Assembly: GCF_030413615.1 (NCBI RefSeq)
Contig: NZ_CP129236.1
Location: 976,001-1,040,000, forward strand
DNA length: 64,000 nt
Reading direction: 5' to 3'
Source: Planococcus shixiaomingii
GTDB lineage: Bacteria; Bacillota; Bacilli; Bacillales_A; Planococcaceae
Position 1 is the stretch's first letter. The number at the start of each line of letters is the position of its first letter. Positions 44,393 through 59,897 of the stretch are shown here, one piece after another. The translations under genes and the position numbers were made by a program. The notes under the pieces are model-generated. The model had not been told where the DNA came from. It saw only the letters and a list, made by a program, of their open reading frames with translations, and did not search any database.

Positions 44393-45730
44393 ATGAAGAA
44401 GTATTTTTTATTTGAAGAGTTAGGAACAAATTATCGTCGTGAAATTATTGGGGGGCTAACAACATTTTTGGCGATGGCGTATATTTTAGTGGTTAATCCG
44501 CTAACGTTGACGTTGGATTCGGTTCCTGATCTTGATCCATCACAAAGAATGGATTATGGAGCTGTATTTATGGCCACAGCTTTGGCTGCTGCAATCGGCT
44601 GTTTAATGATGGGAATTCTAGCGAAATATCCAATAGCGCTAGCTCCGGGAATGGGGTTAAATGCATTCTTTGCCTACACTGTAATTTTGACTTACGGAAT
44701 TCCTTGGCAAACGGCATTAACAGGTGTTTTATTTTCTGGTCTTATTTTTATCGTTCTTTCATTATCAGGATTTCGAGAGACAATTATTAATGCTATTCCG
44801 ATGGATTTGAAATTAGCTGTTGGGGCTGGGATAGGATTATACATTACTTTTATCGGGTTGCAGAATGCAGGAATCATTGTAGCGAACCCTGCTACTATGG
44901 TCGGCCTTGGTGATTTATCTGCCAGTTCAACCCTGCTTGCTATCTTTGGATTATTCACTACAGTTATTTTAATGGTAAGACGCGTTAAAGGTGGCATTTT
45001 CTTTGGAATGATCATAGCGGCTGGTGTTGGCATGATCTTCAACATTGTAAGTCTGCCAAGTGCGATTGTCGATTTCAATGTTCCGGATATGAGCCCTACG
45101 TTTGGGGTAGCACTTCAACCGATATTGAATAATCCAGGTTCTCTTGTGAATATTGAGTTTTTAGTAATCGTTTTAACTTTTCTATTCGTTGACTTTTTTG
45201 ATACAGCAGGAACGTTGGTTGCTGTTGCTAATCAAGCAAACTTATTAAAGGACGATAAACTTCCGCGTGCGGGTAAAGCGTTATTAGCTGATGCAGTTGC
45301 TACGGTAAGCGGATCAATTTTAGGAACATCAACTACAACCACTTATATTGAATCCAGTGCTGGTGTTGCAGCTGGAGCTCGTTCTGGCTTTGCAGCTGTT
45401 GTAACCGGAGTGCTCTTCTTGGTTTCCATTTTGTTTTACCCTCTATTAGAAGTAATCACAAGCGCTGTAACAGCTCCTGCTTTGATTATTGTCGGAGTGC
45501 TAATGGTTTCAGCATTAGGAAGAATTGATTGGTCGAAATTTGAAATTGCAGTTCCAGCATTTTTGACAATGATTTCGATGCCGCTCGGTTATAGTATTGC
45601 AACGGGGATAGCCATTGGTTTCATCTTCTATCCAATAACGATGATCACTGCTGGAAAAGGTAAGCAAGTTCACCCAATCATGTATGGTATGTTCGTTATA
45701 TTCATTTTGTATTTCGTCTTCTTAGTGTGA
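44393..45730 (+). CDS. pbuG: Hypoxanthine/guanine permease, NCS2-AzgA family
   Basis: A 445-residue membrane transporter importing hypoxanthine and guanine, with about 12-13 helices. AzgA-type features: the N-terminal EIIGGLTTFLAMAYILVVNP, GMGLNAFFAYTV, ATTVSGSILGTSTTTTYIESSAGV-like region and FVDFFDTAGTLV. ATG 44393 follows GGAGGAAG. The position after guaA and the riboswitch match Bacillus subtilis pbuG; the closely related pbuO cannot be wholly excluded. Confidence 0.92.
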   Translation: MKKYFLFEELGTNYRREIIGGLTTFLAMAYILVVNPLTLTLDSVPDLDPSQRMDYGAVFMATALAAAIGCLMMGILAKYPIALAPGMGLNAFFAYTVILTYGIPWQTALTGVLFSGLIFIVLSLSGFRETIINAIPMDLKLAVGAGIGLYITFIGLQNAGIIVANPATMVGLGDLSASSTLLAIFGLFTTVILMVRRVKGGIFFGMIIAAGVGMIFNIVSLPSAIVDFNVPDMSPTFGVALQPILNNPGSLVNIEFLVIVLTFLFVDFFDTAGTLVAVANQANLLKDDKLPRAGKALLADAVATVSGSILGTSTTTTYIESSAGVAAGARSGFAAVVTGVLFLVSILFYPLLEVITSAVTAPALIIVGVLMVSALGRIDWSKFEIAVPAFLTMISMPLGYSIATGIAIGFIFYPITMITAGKGKQVHPIMYGMFVIFILYFVFLV

Positions 45731-45736
45731 CGATTC

Positions 45737-45764
45737 AACCCGCCGAATTATCGGCGGGTTTTTT
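45737..45764 (+). terminator. Terminator of pbuG
   Basis: AACCCGCCGA pairs with TCGGCGGGTT around ATTA-type bases, then TTTTTT. Confidence 0.9.
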
Positions 45765-46056
45765 ATATGCAGAGAAAAACTACTTATATAGAAGAAACAT
45801 AATTGAAAAGAAGGCATCGGGAATAAATTTTACTGAGAAATTTGAAATGAAGGAGAAGTATTTTGGAGCATAAGTAGACAGCTCAATAAAAAACTAGGAG
45901 AGAATGCCAAGAGCCAACAGAAGTTCCATGTAAAGAAAAATATCCCTTTCAAATTTGTAACACGATTGTAATTTTAATTTTAGAATATTCTGTTATAATT
46001 AATTATGTAACCGGAATAATAATTTTGTGTTAATTTTAATAATTTTATTTAAAGTG

Positions 46057-46085
46057 TTGACAAGAATTGTTCTCCCTGGTATATT
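46057..46085 (+). promoter_or_regulatory. rRNA operon promoter
   Basis: TTGACA (46057-46062), 17-base spacer, TATATT (46080-46085). A second TATAAT at about 45995 has only a weak -35 partner and may be an upstream promoter. The rest of 45765-46056 is AT-rich with no gene or structure I recognise. Confidence 0.75.
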
Positions 46086-46381
46086 AGTAATTGTCCTCAA
46101 GCGAATTAATTGAAACAACGTTTAAAGTTGTTGACATTGAAGAGTGGATGAGATAAGATTAAAAAGTTGTCGCTAAGGCAGCTGAAAACATGAACCTTGA
46201 AAACTGAACAGCAAAACGTCAACAAAACTTGTTGGTGCGTTCCGAACGCAGCCAACAAATTTCTGCGAGAGCCGCGCGAGCGGTTCGAGCAAAACCTACT
46301 GATCAAGCTTTGCTAGATCAAGCGATTCGCGCACCCTTCGGGGTGGCGAGACGCCAGTACGGATTTGAGCAATCAAGTCTC
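46086..46381 (+). other. rRNA leader with processing stem and antitermination-like box
   Basis: The leader contains CTTGAAAACTGAAC (about 46196), a boxA-like element. Next, 46204-46222 (GAAC-A-GCAAAACGTCAAC) is the exact complement, with one bulged A, of the spacer sequence at 47970-47986. The two would form the RNase III processing stalk around 16S. No tRNA is present. Confidence 0.7.
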
Positions 46382-51048
<4,667 letters not shown>

Positions 51049-51115
51049 ACACAGTTTCACGTTTCAACCGTCGTGTATCCAGTTTTGAGTGAGCAAGTCA
51101 CTCTACAAAAAAGAG

Positions 51116-51231
<116 letters not shown>

Positions 51232-51242
51232 ACCAGTAAGAA

Positions 51243-51276
51243 AGTCAGAACCGTTTCCGGTTCTGGCTTTTTTTGT
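51243..51276. terminator. Terminator of the rRNA operon
   Basis: GCCAGAACCG-type stem (GTCAGAACCG with CGGTTCTGGC), then seven T. It is shared with the convergent hydrolase gene, whose stop is at 51283. Confidence 0.88.
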
Positions 51277-51282
51277 TCTTTA

Positions 51283-51840
51283 TTAACGATAATCGTTATG
51301 GATAGGGGAGAATATGTCTTCTTCACTCGTCCGAACCAGTGAAAAATGATCAATATTGTCGAGCCCGTGCAAGGTTTTATTGTGATGTGCAATGATTTGT
51401 TCTGCTGGCAAAACAATCGATGTCGCGGTAGAGTGCCCATCGCCAACTAAGGTGACATCAAAACCAATAACTGTAGCGGTTCTTACTGCTGTGTCAATGC
51501 AATATTCTGTCTGGCAACCCATAATGACCAAGTGTTCAATTTCATACTGCCGCAAATGTTCAAGAAGGGGAGTTTGGTGAAAGGAGTTTGTCGCTTTTTT
51601 ATCAAAAATTGACGCATCTTCTGGCACCTTAATTGATGAATGAATTTGGAATCCTGGACCTTCACCACCGGCAACGTCTAAATCTCTTATAAATACAATA
51701 GGGACAGATGAGGCCATCGCTTTATCGATGACCTTATTGATGTTATCAAGTAATATTTCTTTTAGTGCTACACCAGGTTGATTTTGGTTGCCGTCAATTA
51801 ATTCTTGTTGAGCATCAATGATAAGAAGGACTTGTTTCAT
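51283..51840 (-). CDS. Isochorismatase-family cysteine hydrolase
   Basis: A 185-residue alpha/beta hydrolase of the isochorismatase/nicotinamidase superfamily. The catalytic Asp is in LLIIDAQQELID, a Lys follows in FDKKATNSF, and the nucleophile Cys is in VIMGCQTEYCIDTAVR. Members cleave isochorismate, nicotinamide or N-carbamoyl amides; nothing nearby indicates which. The ATG follows AAAGGAGAAG. It is the only minus-strand gene between the rRNA operon and purE and interrupts the synteny with Bacillus subtilis. Confidence 0.88.
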   Translation of the reverse strand: MKQVLLIIDAQQELIDGNQNQPGVALKEILLDNINKVIDKAMASSVPIVFIRDLDVAGGEGPGFQIHSSIKVPEDASIFDKKATNSFHQTPLLEHLRQYEIEHLVIMGCQTEYCIDTAVRTATVIGFDVTLVGDGHSTATSIVLPAEQIIAHHNKTLHGLDNIDHFSLVRTSEEDIFSPIHNDYR

Positions 51841-51983
51841 TTTTCTTCTCCTTTTTAATTTGTTTTTCTTTAAAGATTCTATTCTATTTCTTGTTTATCA
51901 ATTCTTCATTAAAATATAAACTCCTTTTTTGCAGGATATAAAGTTGCTGCTGTTAGATAAAAAGCTTTTGTTTCATTTCTCTC

Positions 51984-52012
51984 TTGCATTCGCAATGAAA
52001 GTAAACTAGTAT
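51984..52012 (+). promoter_or_regulatory. Probable promoter of yebE-yebG
   Basis: TTGCAT (51984-51989), 17-base spacer, TAGTAT (52007-52012), 40 bases before the start. TTGCATTC/GAATG-like inverted symmetry overlaps the -35. Confidence 0.45.
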
Positions 52013-52051
52013 GAAACGTGTTGTTTGAAGCAAGAGGGGAAGGGAAAAGTT

Positions 52052-52594
52052 TTGGATATAAATCCTTTAGTAATGATTCTTATTATTTTTGCTATAAATA
52101 TTGTGTATGTAACATTTTTAACTATACGCATGATCTTAACTTTAAAAGGGTACCGGTACATCGCTGCGGGTGTCAGTATAGCAGAAACTATTGTTTATAT
52201 AGTAGGTCTTGGACTAGTGCTTGATAATCTTGATCAGATTCAAAATCTGATTGCATATGCTATTGGTTTTGGTACAGGAGTCATTGTCGGTTCAAAAATA
52301 GAGGAAAAAATGGCTTTGGGCTATATTACAGTAAATGTAATTACGAGTGAAGCAGGAGAGATGTTACCACGCGAATTAAGAGAAAAAGGATATGGCGTGA
52401 CAGATTGGCTTGCAAACGGAAGAGACGGCGACCGTCTATCTATGCAAATTTTAACTCCCCGAAAGATGGAATTGGGGCTGTATAAAACTATTCAAGAAAT
52501 TGATCCGAAAGCTTTCATTATTACTTATGAACCGAAAACGATTCATGGCGGATTTTGGGTAAAGACTGTACGAAAAGGAAATTTATTTAAATGA
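52052..52594 (+). CDS. yebE: UPF0316/DUF2179 membrane protein YebE
   Basis: About 180 residues, with three N-terminal membrane helices (to about residue 85) and a soluble DUF2179 domain ([29 protein letters not shown] onwards). DUF2179 is a small ligand-binding-like domain found in several Firmicute membrane proteins; the function is unknown. The start TTG 52052 is eight bases after GGGGAAGGG. It overlaps yebG by four bases, and the pair sits just before purE as in Bacillus subtilis. Confidence 0.88.
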   Translation: MDINPLVMILIIFAINIVYVTFLTIRMILTLKGYRYIAAGVSIAETIVYIVGLGLVLDNLDQIQNLIAYAIGFGTGVIVGSKIEEKMALGYITVNVITSEAGEMLPRELREKGYGVTDWLANGRDGDRLSMQILTPRKMELGLYKTIQEIDPKAFIITYEPKTIHGGFWVKTVRKGNLFK

Positions 52595-52779
52595 GTAAAA
52601 AAACAGTTTGGTTTGAAGTCGGTGAAAATGAGACGTTGGCCGATTGCTTAGAACGCATGAAGGAGCAAGGTTATATGGCTATGGGCCGCAAAGAAGAACC
52701 AGTGTTTGAAGATATTGATGGTGAACCGGTTCCTGTAAGGCAAATTGTAAAATTTAAGGGTGTTAAAATAGGTAATTAG
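52591..52779 (+). CDS. yebG: NETI-motif protein YebG
   Basis: A 62-residue cytoplasmic protein with the [12 protein letters not shown] motif that defines the NETI family, followed by [14 protein letters not shown]. Function unknown. Four-base overlap with yebE (ATGA) implies coupling. Although always near purE in several Bacillales, no purine role is established. Confidence 0.88.
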   Translation: MSKKTVWFEVGENETLADCLERMKEQGYMAMGRKEEPVFEDIDGEPVPVRQIVKFKGVKIGN

Positions 52780-52794
52780 AAATAAACTCCTTTT

Positions 52795-52838
52795 AAATAC
52801 GAACGATAAGATCTCTTGTTAGTTTATTGTTCGAGTTT
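52795..52838 (+). promoter_or_regulatory. PurR box pair upstream of the purine operon
   Basis: AAATACGAACGAT (52795-52807) and inverted ATTGTTCGAGTTT (52826-52838); CGAA and TTCG start exactly 30 bases apart, as at pbuG. This is the control region for PurR repression of the pur operon. Confidence 0.85.
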
Positions 52839-52842
52839 ATCG

Positions 52843-52871
52843 TTGACTCCTCCTATTCAACTTGTTATGAT
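52843..52871 (+). promoter_or_regulatory. Purine operon promoter
   Basis: TTGACT (52843-52848), 17-base spacer, TATGAT (52866-52871), immediately after the PurR boxes. Confidence 0.8.
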
Positions 52872-52882
52872 GAATGAGGATA

Positions 52883-52952
52883 CCCCATATATGCAGAAGG
52901 ATTGGCTTCTGCGTTTCTACCAGGACACCGTAATGTCCGGACTATGCGGGAA
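52883..52952 (+). promoter_or_regulatory. Guanine-type purine riboswitch aptamer upstream of purE
   Basis: CCCATATATGCAGAAGGATT, TTTCTACCAGG, ACCGTAATGT and GGACTATGCGGG give the full three-stem aptamer; P1 pairs CCCAT with ATGCGGG. C at the specificity position indicates guanine/hypoxanthine. Confidence 0.94.
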
Positions 52953-52975
52953 AGCAACTTATGGAGACTTGACGG

Positions 52976-53085
52976 AAAATAGGTTTTTTTACTATTGCCT
53001 ATTTTGAATTTCGTTAAATGCAAAAGTCCTTAAGTATTCTGCTTTTCACGTAAAGTGAGCAGTTTACTTGAGGACTTTTATTTGT
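52976..53085 (+). terminator. Riboswitch expression platform and terminator before purE
   Basis: Two hairpins follow the aptamer: AAAATAGG/CCTATTTT (52976-53005) and a larger one pairing AAAAGTCCTTAAGTA with TACTTGAGGACTTTT (53022-53085), ending in TTTTATTTG. The second is the likely terminator; the first may be an alternative pairing partner. Confidence 0.75.
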
Positions 53086-53103
53086 TTATAAGGAGAGAAT
53101 AGA

Positions 53104-53592
53104 ATGAATCCGCGAATCGGTGTAATAATGGGAAGCACGAGTGATTGGGAAACGATGAAACATGCATGTGATATATTAGATGAGTTGAATATTTCTTATG
53201 AAAAACGAGTGGTTTCTGCTCATCGCACACCTGATTTGATGTTTTCCTATGCTGAGGAAGCTCGGGGACGCGGCTTACACGTAATTATAGCGGGAGCCGG
53301 AGGAGCGGCCCATTTGCCGGGGATGGTAGCAGCTAAAACTACTTTGCCGGTAATTGGTGTACCGGTGCAGTCAAAAGCGCTAAACGGCCTGGACTCGCTT
53401 TTGTCGATTGTACAAATGCCTGGTGGTGTACCGGTTGCAACTGTAGCAATTGGAAAAGCGGGAGCGACCAATGCGGGGCTTCTTGCAGCTCAAATTCTTG
53501 GAACCGTCGATTCTGCAATTGTGGATGCTTTACAGGAAAGAAGAGACCGAATTAACGCCAAAGTGCTAGAAAGTTCAGGTGACCTGATATGA
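53104..53592 (+). CDS. purE: N5-carboxyaminoimidazole ribonucleotide mutase
   Basis: Moves the carboxyl group from N5-CAIR to form CAIR in de novo purine synthesis. The 162 residues have [14 protein letters not shown] (phosphate-binding), [11 protein letters not shown] with the catalytic His, and [17 protein letters not shown]. The ATG follows AAGGAGAG. First gene of the pur operon; overlaps purK by four bases. Confidence 0.97.
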   Translation: MNPRIGVIMGSTSDWETMKHACDILDELNISYEKRVVSAHRTPDLMFSYAEEARGRGLHVIIAGAGGAAHLPGMVAAKTTLPVIGVPVQSKALNGLDSLLSIVQMPGGVPVATVAIGKAGATNAGLLAAQILGTVDSAIVDALQERRDRINAKVLESSGDLI

Positions 53593-54713
53593 CAAGGACG
53601 ATTCTGCCGGGTCAGACGATTGGTATTATTGGCGGTGGCCAATTAGGGCGAATGATGGCGCTAGCGGCTAAAGAAGCAGGATTTAAAATTGCCGTGCTCG
53701 ATCCGGCAATGGATTCACCAACCGGACAAGTAGCGGATATTCAAATTGTCGCTCCATTCAATGATCTTGATGCACTTGAAGAATTGGCGGAAGTGAGTGA
53801 CGTCATTACTTATGAATTCGAAAATATTGATGTAGCCGGATTGAAACAGCTGGCGGAAATCTCTTACTTGCCTCAAGGCGCTGAATTGATTCGCATAACG
53901 CAAAACCGCATATTTGAAAAACAGGCGATTGCAGCAGCTGGTGTATCTATCGCCACTTATATAGAAGCAACTAGTTATAAAGAGCTTAAAGAGAAAAGCA
54001 CTCAACTCCCTTTTCCTTTCGTAGTTAAAACGGCAACCGGCGGGTACGACGGCAAAGGGCAGCAAACCATTGCTTCAAAAGAAGAATTGCCGCTGGCTGA
54101 ACCGCTGTTCCAAAACGGTGATTGTGTGGCAGAAGCATTCGTTCCTTTTACAAAAGAGATTTCAGTGATTATTCAACGAAACGTACACGGAGAAATGACG
54201 GTTATGCCGGTGGGTGAGAATATCCATAAAGACCATATTCTTCACCAAACCATAGTGCCGGCTCGCATTGAAACGAGTACGTTAGAACAAGCCAAAGAAG
54301 CGGCGCGAAAAATCGCTTCACATTTGAATATGGTGGGAACGTTGGCTGTTGAGATGTTCGTATTGGATAATGGCGAAATTGTCGTCAACGAATTAGCGCC
54401 ACGCCCTCATAATTCTGGCCATTATTCGATTGAAGGCACAAACATTTCTCAGTTCCATCAACATATCCGCGCGATCTGCGGTTGGCCGCTCAGAGAGCCG
54501 AAATTGTGGTCAGATACGGTGATGGTTAACGTGCTCGGTGAACATGTAGCACCGCTTGCTTTAAAAATCGCTCATTATCCGAACTGGTCGATTCACTTGT
54601 ACGGTAAAGAAGAAGCGAAACACAAGCGGAAAATGGGGCATATCACCATTTTGACCGATGATTTAAATGAAACATTAAAAGAAATAGACAGATCCGGCAT
54701 TTGGCCGGAATAA
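53589..54713 (+). CDS. purK: N5-carboxyaminoimidazole ribonucleotide synthetase
   Basis: An ATP-grasp enzyme (374 residues) that carboxylates AIR with bicarbonate. [22 protein letters not shown] is the N-terminal motif; the ATP-grasp core contains [17 protein letters not shown] and [25 protein letters not shown]. PurE and PurK act in sequence. Overlap with purE (ATGA) implies coupling. Confidence 0.97.
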   Translation: MTRTILPGQTIGIIGGGQLGRMMALAAKEAGFKIAVLDPAMDSPTGQVADIQIVAPFNDLDALEELAEVSDVITYEFENIDVAGLKQLAEISYLPQGAELIRITQNRIFEKQAIAAAGVSIATYIEATSYKELKEKSTQLPFPFVVKTATGGYDGKGQQTIASKEELPLAEPLFQNGDCVAEAFVPFTKEISVIIQRNVHGEMTVMPVGENIHKDHILHQTIVPARIETSTLEQAKEAARKIASHLNMVGTLAVEMFVLDNGEIVVNELAPRPHNSGHYSIEGTNISQFHQHIRAICGWPLREPKLWSDTVMVNVLGEHVAPLALKIAHYPNWSIHLYGKEEAKHKRKMGHITILTDDLNETLKEIDRSGIWPE

Positions 54714-54729
54714 TTGGAGGAACTAAAAG

Positions 54730-56025
54730 ATGATAGCACGTTACACACGCCCCGAAATGGGTGCCATATGGACAGATGAAAACCGCTACAACGCTTGGCT
54801 GGAAGTTGAAATTCTGGCATGTGAAGCTTGGGCAGAAATTGGGGATATTCCAAAAGAAGATGTAGCGAAGATCCGAAAAAATGCTTCGTTCTCTGTAGAT
54901 CGCATTTTGGAAATCGAAGAAGAAACCCGCCACGATGTGGTTGCTTTTACAAGAGCGGTATCGGAAACCCTAGGTGAAGAACGGAAATGGGTTCATTACG
55001 GGTTAACATCAACTGACGTCGTGGATACGGCATTATCGTACTTGCTTAAACAAGCGAACGAAATCCTCCGTAAAGATTTAACGAACTTTATCGAGATTTT
55101 AGCAAACAAAGCAAAAGAACATAAAATGACAGTCATGATGGGCCGCACGCACGGTGTGCATGCCGAGCCGACGACTTTCGGTCTAAAGCTGGCATTATGG
55201 CATGAAGAAATGAAGCGCAATTTGGAGCGCTTTGAAGCAGCCGCAGCCTCTATCGAAACCGGGAAGATGTCAGGTGCAGTTGGCACATACGCTAATATCG
55301 ATCCGTTTGTCGAAGAATATGTCTGCAAACAATTAGGTCTTGCAGCTTCACCAATTTCTACTCAGACGCTTCAACGCGACCGCCATGCACAGTATATGAG
55401 CACACTGGCGTTAATCGCTACTTCAATCGAGAAGTTTGCGACAGAAATCCGCGGTCTTCAAAAATCGGAAACACGTGAAGTGGAAGAGTTTTTTGCAAAA
55501 GGCCAAAAAGGTTCTTCTGCAATGCCTCATAAACGCAACCCGATCGGTTCTGAGAACATGACGGGACTTGCTCGCCTAATCCGCGGGTACATGGTTACTT
55601 CTTATGAAAACGTCTCACTTTGGCATGAACGCGACATCTCGCATTCTTCTGCAGAACGGGTAATTTTGCCGGATGCGACAATTGCGTTGAACTATATGCT
55701 GAACCGCTTCGGCAATATCGTGAAAAACTTGACGGTCTTCCCGGAAAACATGAAACGCAATATGGATTCGACACTGGGTCTTATTTATTCGCAGCGTGTG
55801 CTGTTGACTTTGATCGACAAAGGAATGGCTCGTGAAGCGGCATACGACCTAGTTCAACCGTGTGCAATGGAAGCTTGGGAAAACCAGACGCATTTCCGCA
55901 AAATTGTGGAAGCGAACGAAACCATCACTGCTCAATTATCCAAAGAAGAGTTGGATGATTGCTTTGACTATAATCATCACTTACAACAAGTGGACATGAT
56001 TTTCAATCGTCTTGGACTAAACTAA
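54730..56025 (+). CDS. purB: Adenylosuccinate lyase
   Basis: Cleaves fumarate from SAICAR and from adenylosuccinate. The 431-residue fumarase/aspartase-fold protein has [30 protein letters not shown] with the catalytic His, and the flexible signature loop [17 protein letters not shown] with the catalytic Ser. The ATG follows TTGGAGGAAC-type sequence 16 bases after purK. Confidence 0.97.
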   Translation: MIARYTRPEMGAIWTDENRYNAWLEVEILACEAWAEIGDIPKEDVAKIRKNASFSVDRILEIEEETRHDVVAFTRAVSETLGEERKWVHYGLTSTDVVDTALSYLLKQANEILRKDLTNFIEILANKAKEHKMTVMMGRTHGVHAEPTTFGLKLALWHEEMKRNLERFEAAAASIETGKMSGAVGTYANIDPFVEEYVCKQLGLAASPISTQTLQRDRHAQYMSTLALIATSIEKFATEIRGLQKSETREVEEFFAKGQKGSSAMPHKRNPIGSENMTGLARLIRGYMVTSYENVSLWHERDISHSSAERVILPDATIALNYMLNRFGNIVKNLTVFPENMKRNMDSTLGLIYSQRVLLTLIDKGMAREAAYDLVQPCAMEAWENQTHFRKIVEANETITAQLSKEELDDCFDYNHHLQQVDMIFNRLGLN

Positions 56026-56040
56026 ACGGGGGCTTTCATA

Positions 56041-56757
56041 ATGGAAAAAGGTCAACTTTTGTACGAAGGAAAAGCAAAACGCTTATATGCAACAGATAAA
56101 CCGGAAATTTTGTGGGTGGAATATAAAGACTCGGCAACTGCGTTCAATGGAGAAAAGAAAGCGGAAATTGCCGGCAAAGGTACACTGAACAATAAAATCA
56201 CTTCGTTATTATTTGAAAAATTGCAGGAAGCGGGAATCGCTTCTCATTTCGTTAAACAATTGTCTGACCGTGAACAGCTGGTCCAGCAAGTTTCCATTAT
56301 CCCGATCGAAGTCGTAGTACGCAATATCGTGGCAGGCAGCATGGCGAAACGCCTTGGCATTGCAGAAGGCACTGTGCTTGCCCGCCCGATAATTGAGTTT
56401 TACTTGAAGAACGATGAACTCGGCGACCCGATTATCACAGAAGACCATATTGAACTGCTTGAATTGGCGACACCGGATGAAGTAGCGCAACTGCGTGAAA
56501 AAGCCGGTGTGATCAATCAAGTGCTAATCGGTTTCTTTAATGAAATCGGCGTCGATTTGATCGATTTTAAAATCGAATTCGGCCGCGATTCAACCGGTGC
56601 GCTTTTGCTGGCAGATGAAATATCTCCGGACACATGCCGCCTTTGGGATGCGAAAACAAAACAAAAACTTGATAAAGACGTATTCCGCCGAGATCTTGGC
56701 AACTTAACAGATGCATACAAACTCATTTTGACTCGACTGGGAGGTCAACATTCATGA
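56041..56757 (+). CDS. purC: SAICAR synthetase
   Basis: Ligates aspartate to CAIR using ATP. The 238-residue protein has LLYEGKAKRLYATD, DSATAFNGEKK, the conserved PIEVVVRNIVAGSMAKR and LADEISPDTCRLWD. Single-domain form usual for Bacillales. Four-base overlap with purS. Confidence 0.97.
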   Translation: MEKGQLLYEGKAKRLYATDKPEILWVEYKDSATAFNGEKKAEIAGKGTLNNKITSLLFEKLQEAGIASHFVKQLSDREQLVQQVSIIPIEVVVRNIVAGSMAKRLGIAEGTVLARPIIEFYLKNDELGDPIITEDHIELLELATPDEVAQLREKAGVINQVLIGFFNEIGVDLIDFKIEFGRDSTGALLLADEISPDTCRLWDAKTKQKLDKDVFRRDLGNLTDAYKLILTRLGGQHS

Positions 56758-57008
56758 AAAAGGTAAAAATCTATGTGACATTGCGAGAAAGTGTACTAGA
56801 TCCACAAGGCTCTGCGGTTATGGGGTCTCTTCATAAAATGGGATACGCGGAAGTTGAAGATGTGAGAATCGGCAAATACTTGGAATTGAATATTGCGGAC
56901 GATGCAGAAGATGTTGATGCATTGGTAAATGAGATGTGCCAGAAATTACTTACGAATACTGTTATTGAAGATTACCGCTTTGAAATTGAGGAGGCTGTCT
57001 CACTATGA
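56754..57008 (+). CDS. purS: FGAM synthase subunit PurS
   Basis: An 84-residue structural subunit linking PurQ and PurL in the three-part formylglycinamidine ribonucleotide synthase. [20 protein letters not shown] and [17 protein letters not shown] are family-typical. Overlaps purC and purQ by four bases each. Confidence 0.95.
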   Translation: MKKVKIYVTLRESVLDPQGSAVMGSLHKMGYAEVEDVRIGKYLELNIADDAEDVDALVNEMCQKLLTNTVIEDYRFEIEEAVSL

Positions 57009-57688
57009 AGTTCGCCGTGATTGTTTTCCCAGGCTCAAATTGTGATTTGGATATGTACCATGCGATCAAGGATGAGTTAGGCGAAGAAGCGGAGTATGTT
57101 TGGCACGATTCAACTGACTTAAGCCAATATGATGGAATTCTTCTGCCAGGCGGATTCTCATATGGCGATTACTTGCGCTGCGGCGCAATCGCTCAATCGT
57201 CAGCAGTTATGGATGAAGTGAGAAAAGCGGCTGAAGCAGGCAAGCCGGTTCTTGGCATCTGCAACGGGTTTCAGATATTGACGGAAGCGGGACTTCTTCC
57301 AGGCGTACTGCTCCGCAATAAAAACTTGAAGTTTATGTGCAAAACAGTCGGCTTAAAAGTGGAGAACGCCAATACATTGTTTACGAACGAGTATGAAGTC
57401 GGCCAAGAAATCCAAATTCCAATCGCGCACGGTGAAGGCAATTACTATTGCGACGATGAAACATATGAGCAACTTCAAAAAAACAATCAAATTGTTTTTT
57501 CATACGCAGATGATTTTAACGGCAGCCGCAATCAAATTGCAGGCATCATTAACGAACGGGGCAACGTGCTTGGCATGATGCCGCACCCGGAACGTGCCGT
57601 TTCTGAATTGATCAACGGCAACGACGGACTTGCATTATTCAAATCAATCGTTAAACAGTGGAGGGAAGCAAATGTCACTCATGCTTGA
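57005..57688 (+). CDS. purQ: FGAM synthase glutaminase subunit PurQ
   Basis: A class I amidotransferase (227 residues) that supplies ammonia to PurL. Catalytic Cys in [10 protein letters not shown]; His and Glu in [24 protein letters not shown] near the start. Overlaps purL by 17 bases. Confidence 0.97.
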   Translation: MKFAVIVFPGSNCDLDMYHAIKDELGEEAEYVWHDSTDLSQYDGILLPGGFSYGDYLRCGAIAQSSAVMDEVRKAAEAGKPVLGICNGFQILTEAGLLPGVLLRNKNLKFMCKTVGLKVENANTLFTNEYEVGQEIQIPIAHGEGNYYCDDETYEQLQKNNQIVFSYADDFNGSRNQIAGIINERGNVLGMMPHPERAVSELINGNDGLALFKSIVKQWREANVTHA

Positions 57689-59897
57689 GCCAAATACAGC
57701 GCAGATTAAAGAACAGAAGATCTACCAACAAATGGGCTTATCGGATGCGGAATTTGCAATGGTTGAAAAGATTTTGGGTAGAACACCGAACTACACGGAG
57801 ACGGGTTTGTTTTCGGTTATGTGGTCTGAACATTGTTCGTATAAAAACTCAAAACCGGTCCTTGCGAAATTCCCGACAAAAGCTCCCCGTGTTTTGCAAG
57901 GCCCAGGAGAAGGGGCAGGCATCGTTGATATCGGTGACGGCCAGGCTGTCGTTTTCAAAATGGAGTCGCATAACCATCCTTCAGCTATCGAGCCGTATCA
58001 AGGAGCAGCAACAGGCGTTGGCGGCATCATTCGTGACGTGTTCTCAATGGGCGCGCGTCCAATCGCTTTGCTGAACTCGCTGCGTTTTGGCGAACTGACA
58101 ACTCCGCGCGTTAAATACTTGTTTGAAGAAGTGGTTGCTGGCATCGCAGGGTACGGCAACTGCATCGGCATTCCGACTGTCGGCGGCGAAGTACAGTTTG
58201 ATGCTTCATACGACGGCAATCCATTGGTTAACGCCATGTGTGTCGGCTTGATCAATCACGAAGATATTCAAAAAGGCGTGGCGTCAGGAGTCGGCAACCC
58301 GGTAATGTATGTCGGCGCGAAAACGGGCCGCGATGGTATCCACGGAGCTACATTTGCTTCAGAAGAATTGACGGAATCCTCAGGAGATAACCGCCCGGCA
58401 GTTCAAGTAGGTGACCCATTCATGGAGAAGCTATTGCTTGAAGCATGCCTGGAACTTGTAAAGTCGGATGCGCTTGTCGGCATTCAGGATATGGGCGCTG
58501 CAGGACTGACTTCGTCATCTGCTGAAATGGCGTCAAAAGCAGGTTCGGGAATCGAAATGGATTTGGATCATGTACCACAGCGTGAAACGGGAATGACCGC
58601 TTACGAAATGATGTTGTCTGAATCACAGGAACGTATGTTAATCGTGGTGAAAAAAGGGCGCGAACCGGAAATTGTTGAGCTGTTTGAAAAGTACGGCTTG
58701 GATGCAGTAACGGTCGGAACCGTAACAGACGATTCGACATTGCGCCTGCTTCATAAAGGCAAAGTGGTAGCTGAAGTGCCGGTTGATGCACTTGCAGAAG
58801 ATGCACCAGTATACCACAAACCTTCAGCTGTTCCTGCTTATTTCAAGGAGTATCAGGCAATGGAAAATGTCGAGCCGAAAGTTGAAAATCATCAGGAAGC
58901 GCTGCTGGATTTATTGCAGCAGCCAACCATCGCTTCGAAAGAATGGGTTTATAACCAGTATGACCACCAAGTGCGTACGAGCACTGTGGTTAGCCCAGGT
59001 TCTGACGCAGCAGTTGTCCGTGTACGCGGCACAAACAAAGGCTTGGCGATGACGACCGACTGCAACTCCCGCTATATATACTTGGATCCGGAAATGGGCG
59101 GCAAAATTGCGGTGGCGGAAGCGGCGCGTAATGTGGTCGTATCCGGAGCAAAACCGTTGGCCATTACCGATTGCTTAAATTTCGGCAATCCTGAAAAGCC
59201 GGAGATCTTCTGGCAGCTTGAAAAAGCGGCAGACGGCATGTCTGAAGCATGTACGATTTTGGATGCACCAGTTATTGGAGGAAATGTCTCTTTATATAAT
59301 GAAACAAATGGCACGGCCATTTATCCAACACCGACAATCGGTTTGGTCGGGCTTGTAGAAGACTTAGCTCACGTAACGAAGCAAGATGTGAAAAATAGCG
59401 GAGATGCCGTGTACTTGATCGGTGAAAGCTTTACTGAATTTGGCGGCAGCGAGCTGCAGAAAATGGTCGAAGGACGCATTTTTGGCAAAGCACCGTTTAT
59501 TGATCTGGCAGTGGAAGCGACACGCCAACAGCAAATTTTGACGGCCATCCAACAAGGCCTTGTCGCTTCGGCACATGACGTAGCGGAAGGCGGCGTTGCA
59601 GTAGCACTGGCAGAAAAAACATTCGGCAATGGGCTCGGAATCGAAGCAACGCTTTCAGGATCAGCGACTACGGCTCTTTTCAGCGAATCGCAGTCACGCT
59701 TCATCGTTTCTGTATCGCCGGAACATGTGGGAGAATTTGAATCAATTGTGGAAGACGCCAAGCGGATCGGAACTGTCACTGGAGAAAGTTTGATCGTTAA
59801 AAGTGAAGATGGGACGGCTTGGATCAACGAGTCAGTCGAAACGCTTCGCTCAGCTTGGAAAGGAGCTATCCCATGCTTACTGAAATCAGAAGCTTAA
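57672..59897 (+). CDS. purL: FGAM synthase subunit PurL
   Basis: The 741-residue catalytic subunit that converts FGAR to FGAM with ATP and PurQ-delivered ammonia. Small (three-part) form. [15 protein letters not shown], the glycine-rich [35 protein letters not shown] and VSLYNETNG in the second half are diagnostic. ATG 57672 follows GGAGGG; the frame upstream belongs to the purQ overlap. Confidence 0.97.
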   Translation: MSLMLEPNTAQIKEQKIYQQMGLSDAEFAMVEKILGRTPNYTETGLFSVMWSEHCSYKNSKPVLAKFPTKAPRVLQGPGEGAGIVDIGDGQAVVFKMESHNHPSAIEPYQGAATGVGGIIRDVFSMGARPIALLNSLRFGELTTPRVKYLFEEVVAGIAGYGNCIGIPTVGGEVQFDASYDGNPLVNAMCVGLINHEDIQKGVASGVGNPVMYVGAKTGRDGIHGATFASEELTESSGDNRPAVQVGDPFMEKLLLEACLELVKSDALVGIQDMGAAGLTSSSAEMASKAGSGIEMDLDHVPQRETGMTAYEMMLSESQERMLIVVKKGREPEIVELFEKYGLDAVTVGTVTDDSTLRLLHKGKVVAEVPVDALAEDAPVYHKPSAVPAYFKEYQAMENVEPKVENHQEALLDLLQQPTIASKEWVYNQYDHQVRTSTVVSPGSDAAVVRVRGTNKGLAMTTDCNSRYIYLDPEMGGKIAVAEAARNVVVSGAKPLAITDCLNFGNPEKPEIFWQLEKAADGMSEACTILDAPVIGGNVSLYNETNGTAIYPTPTIGLVGLVEDLAHVTKQDVKNSGDAVYLIGESFTEFGGSELQKMVEGRIFGKAPFIDLAVEATRQQQILTAIQQGLVASAHDVAEGGVAVALAEKTFGNGLGIEATLSGSATTALFSESQSRFIVSVSPEHVGEFESIVEDAKRIGTVTGESLIVKSEDGTAWINESVETLRSAWKGAIPCLLKSEA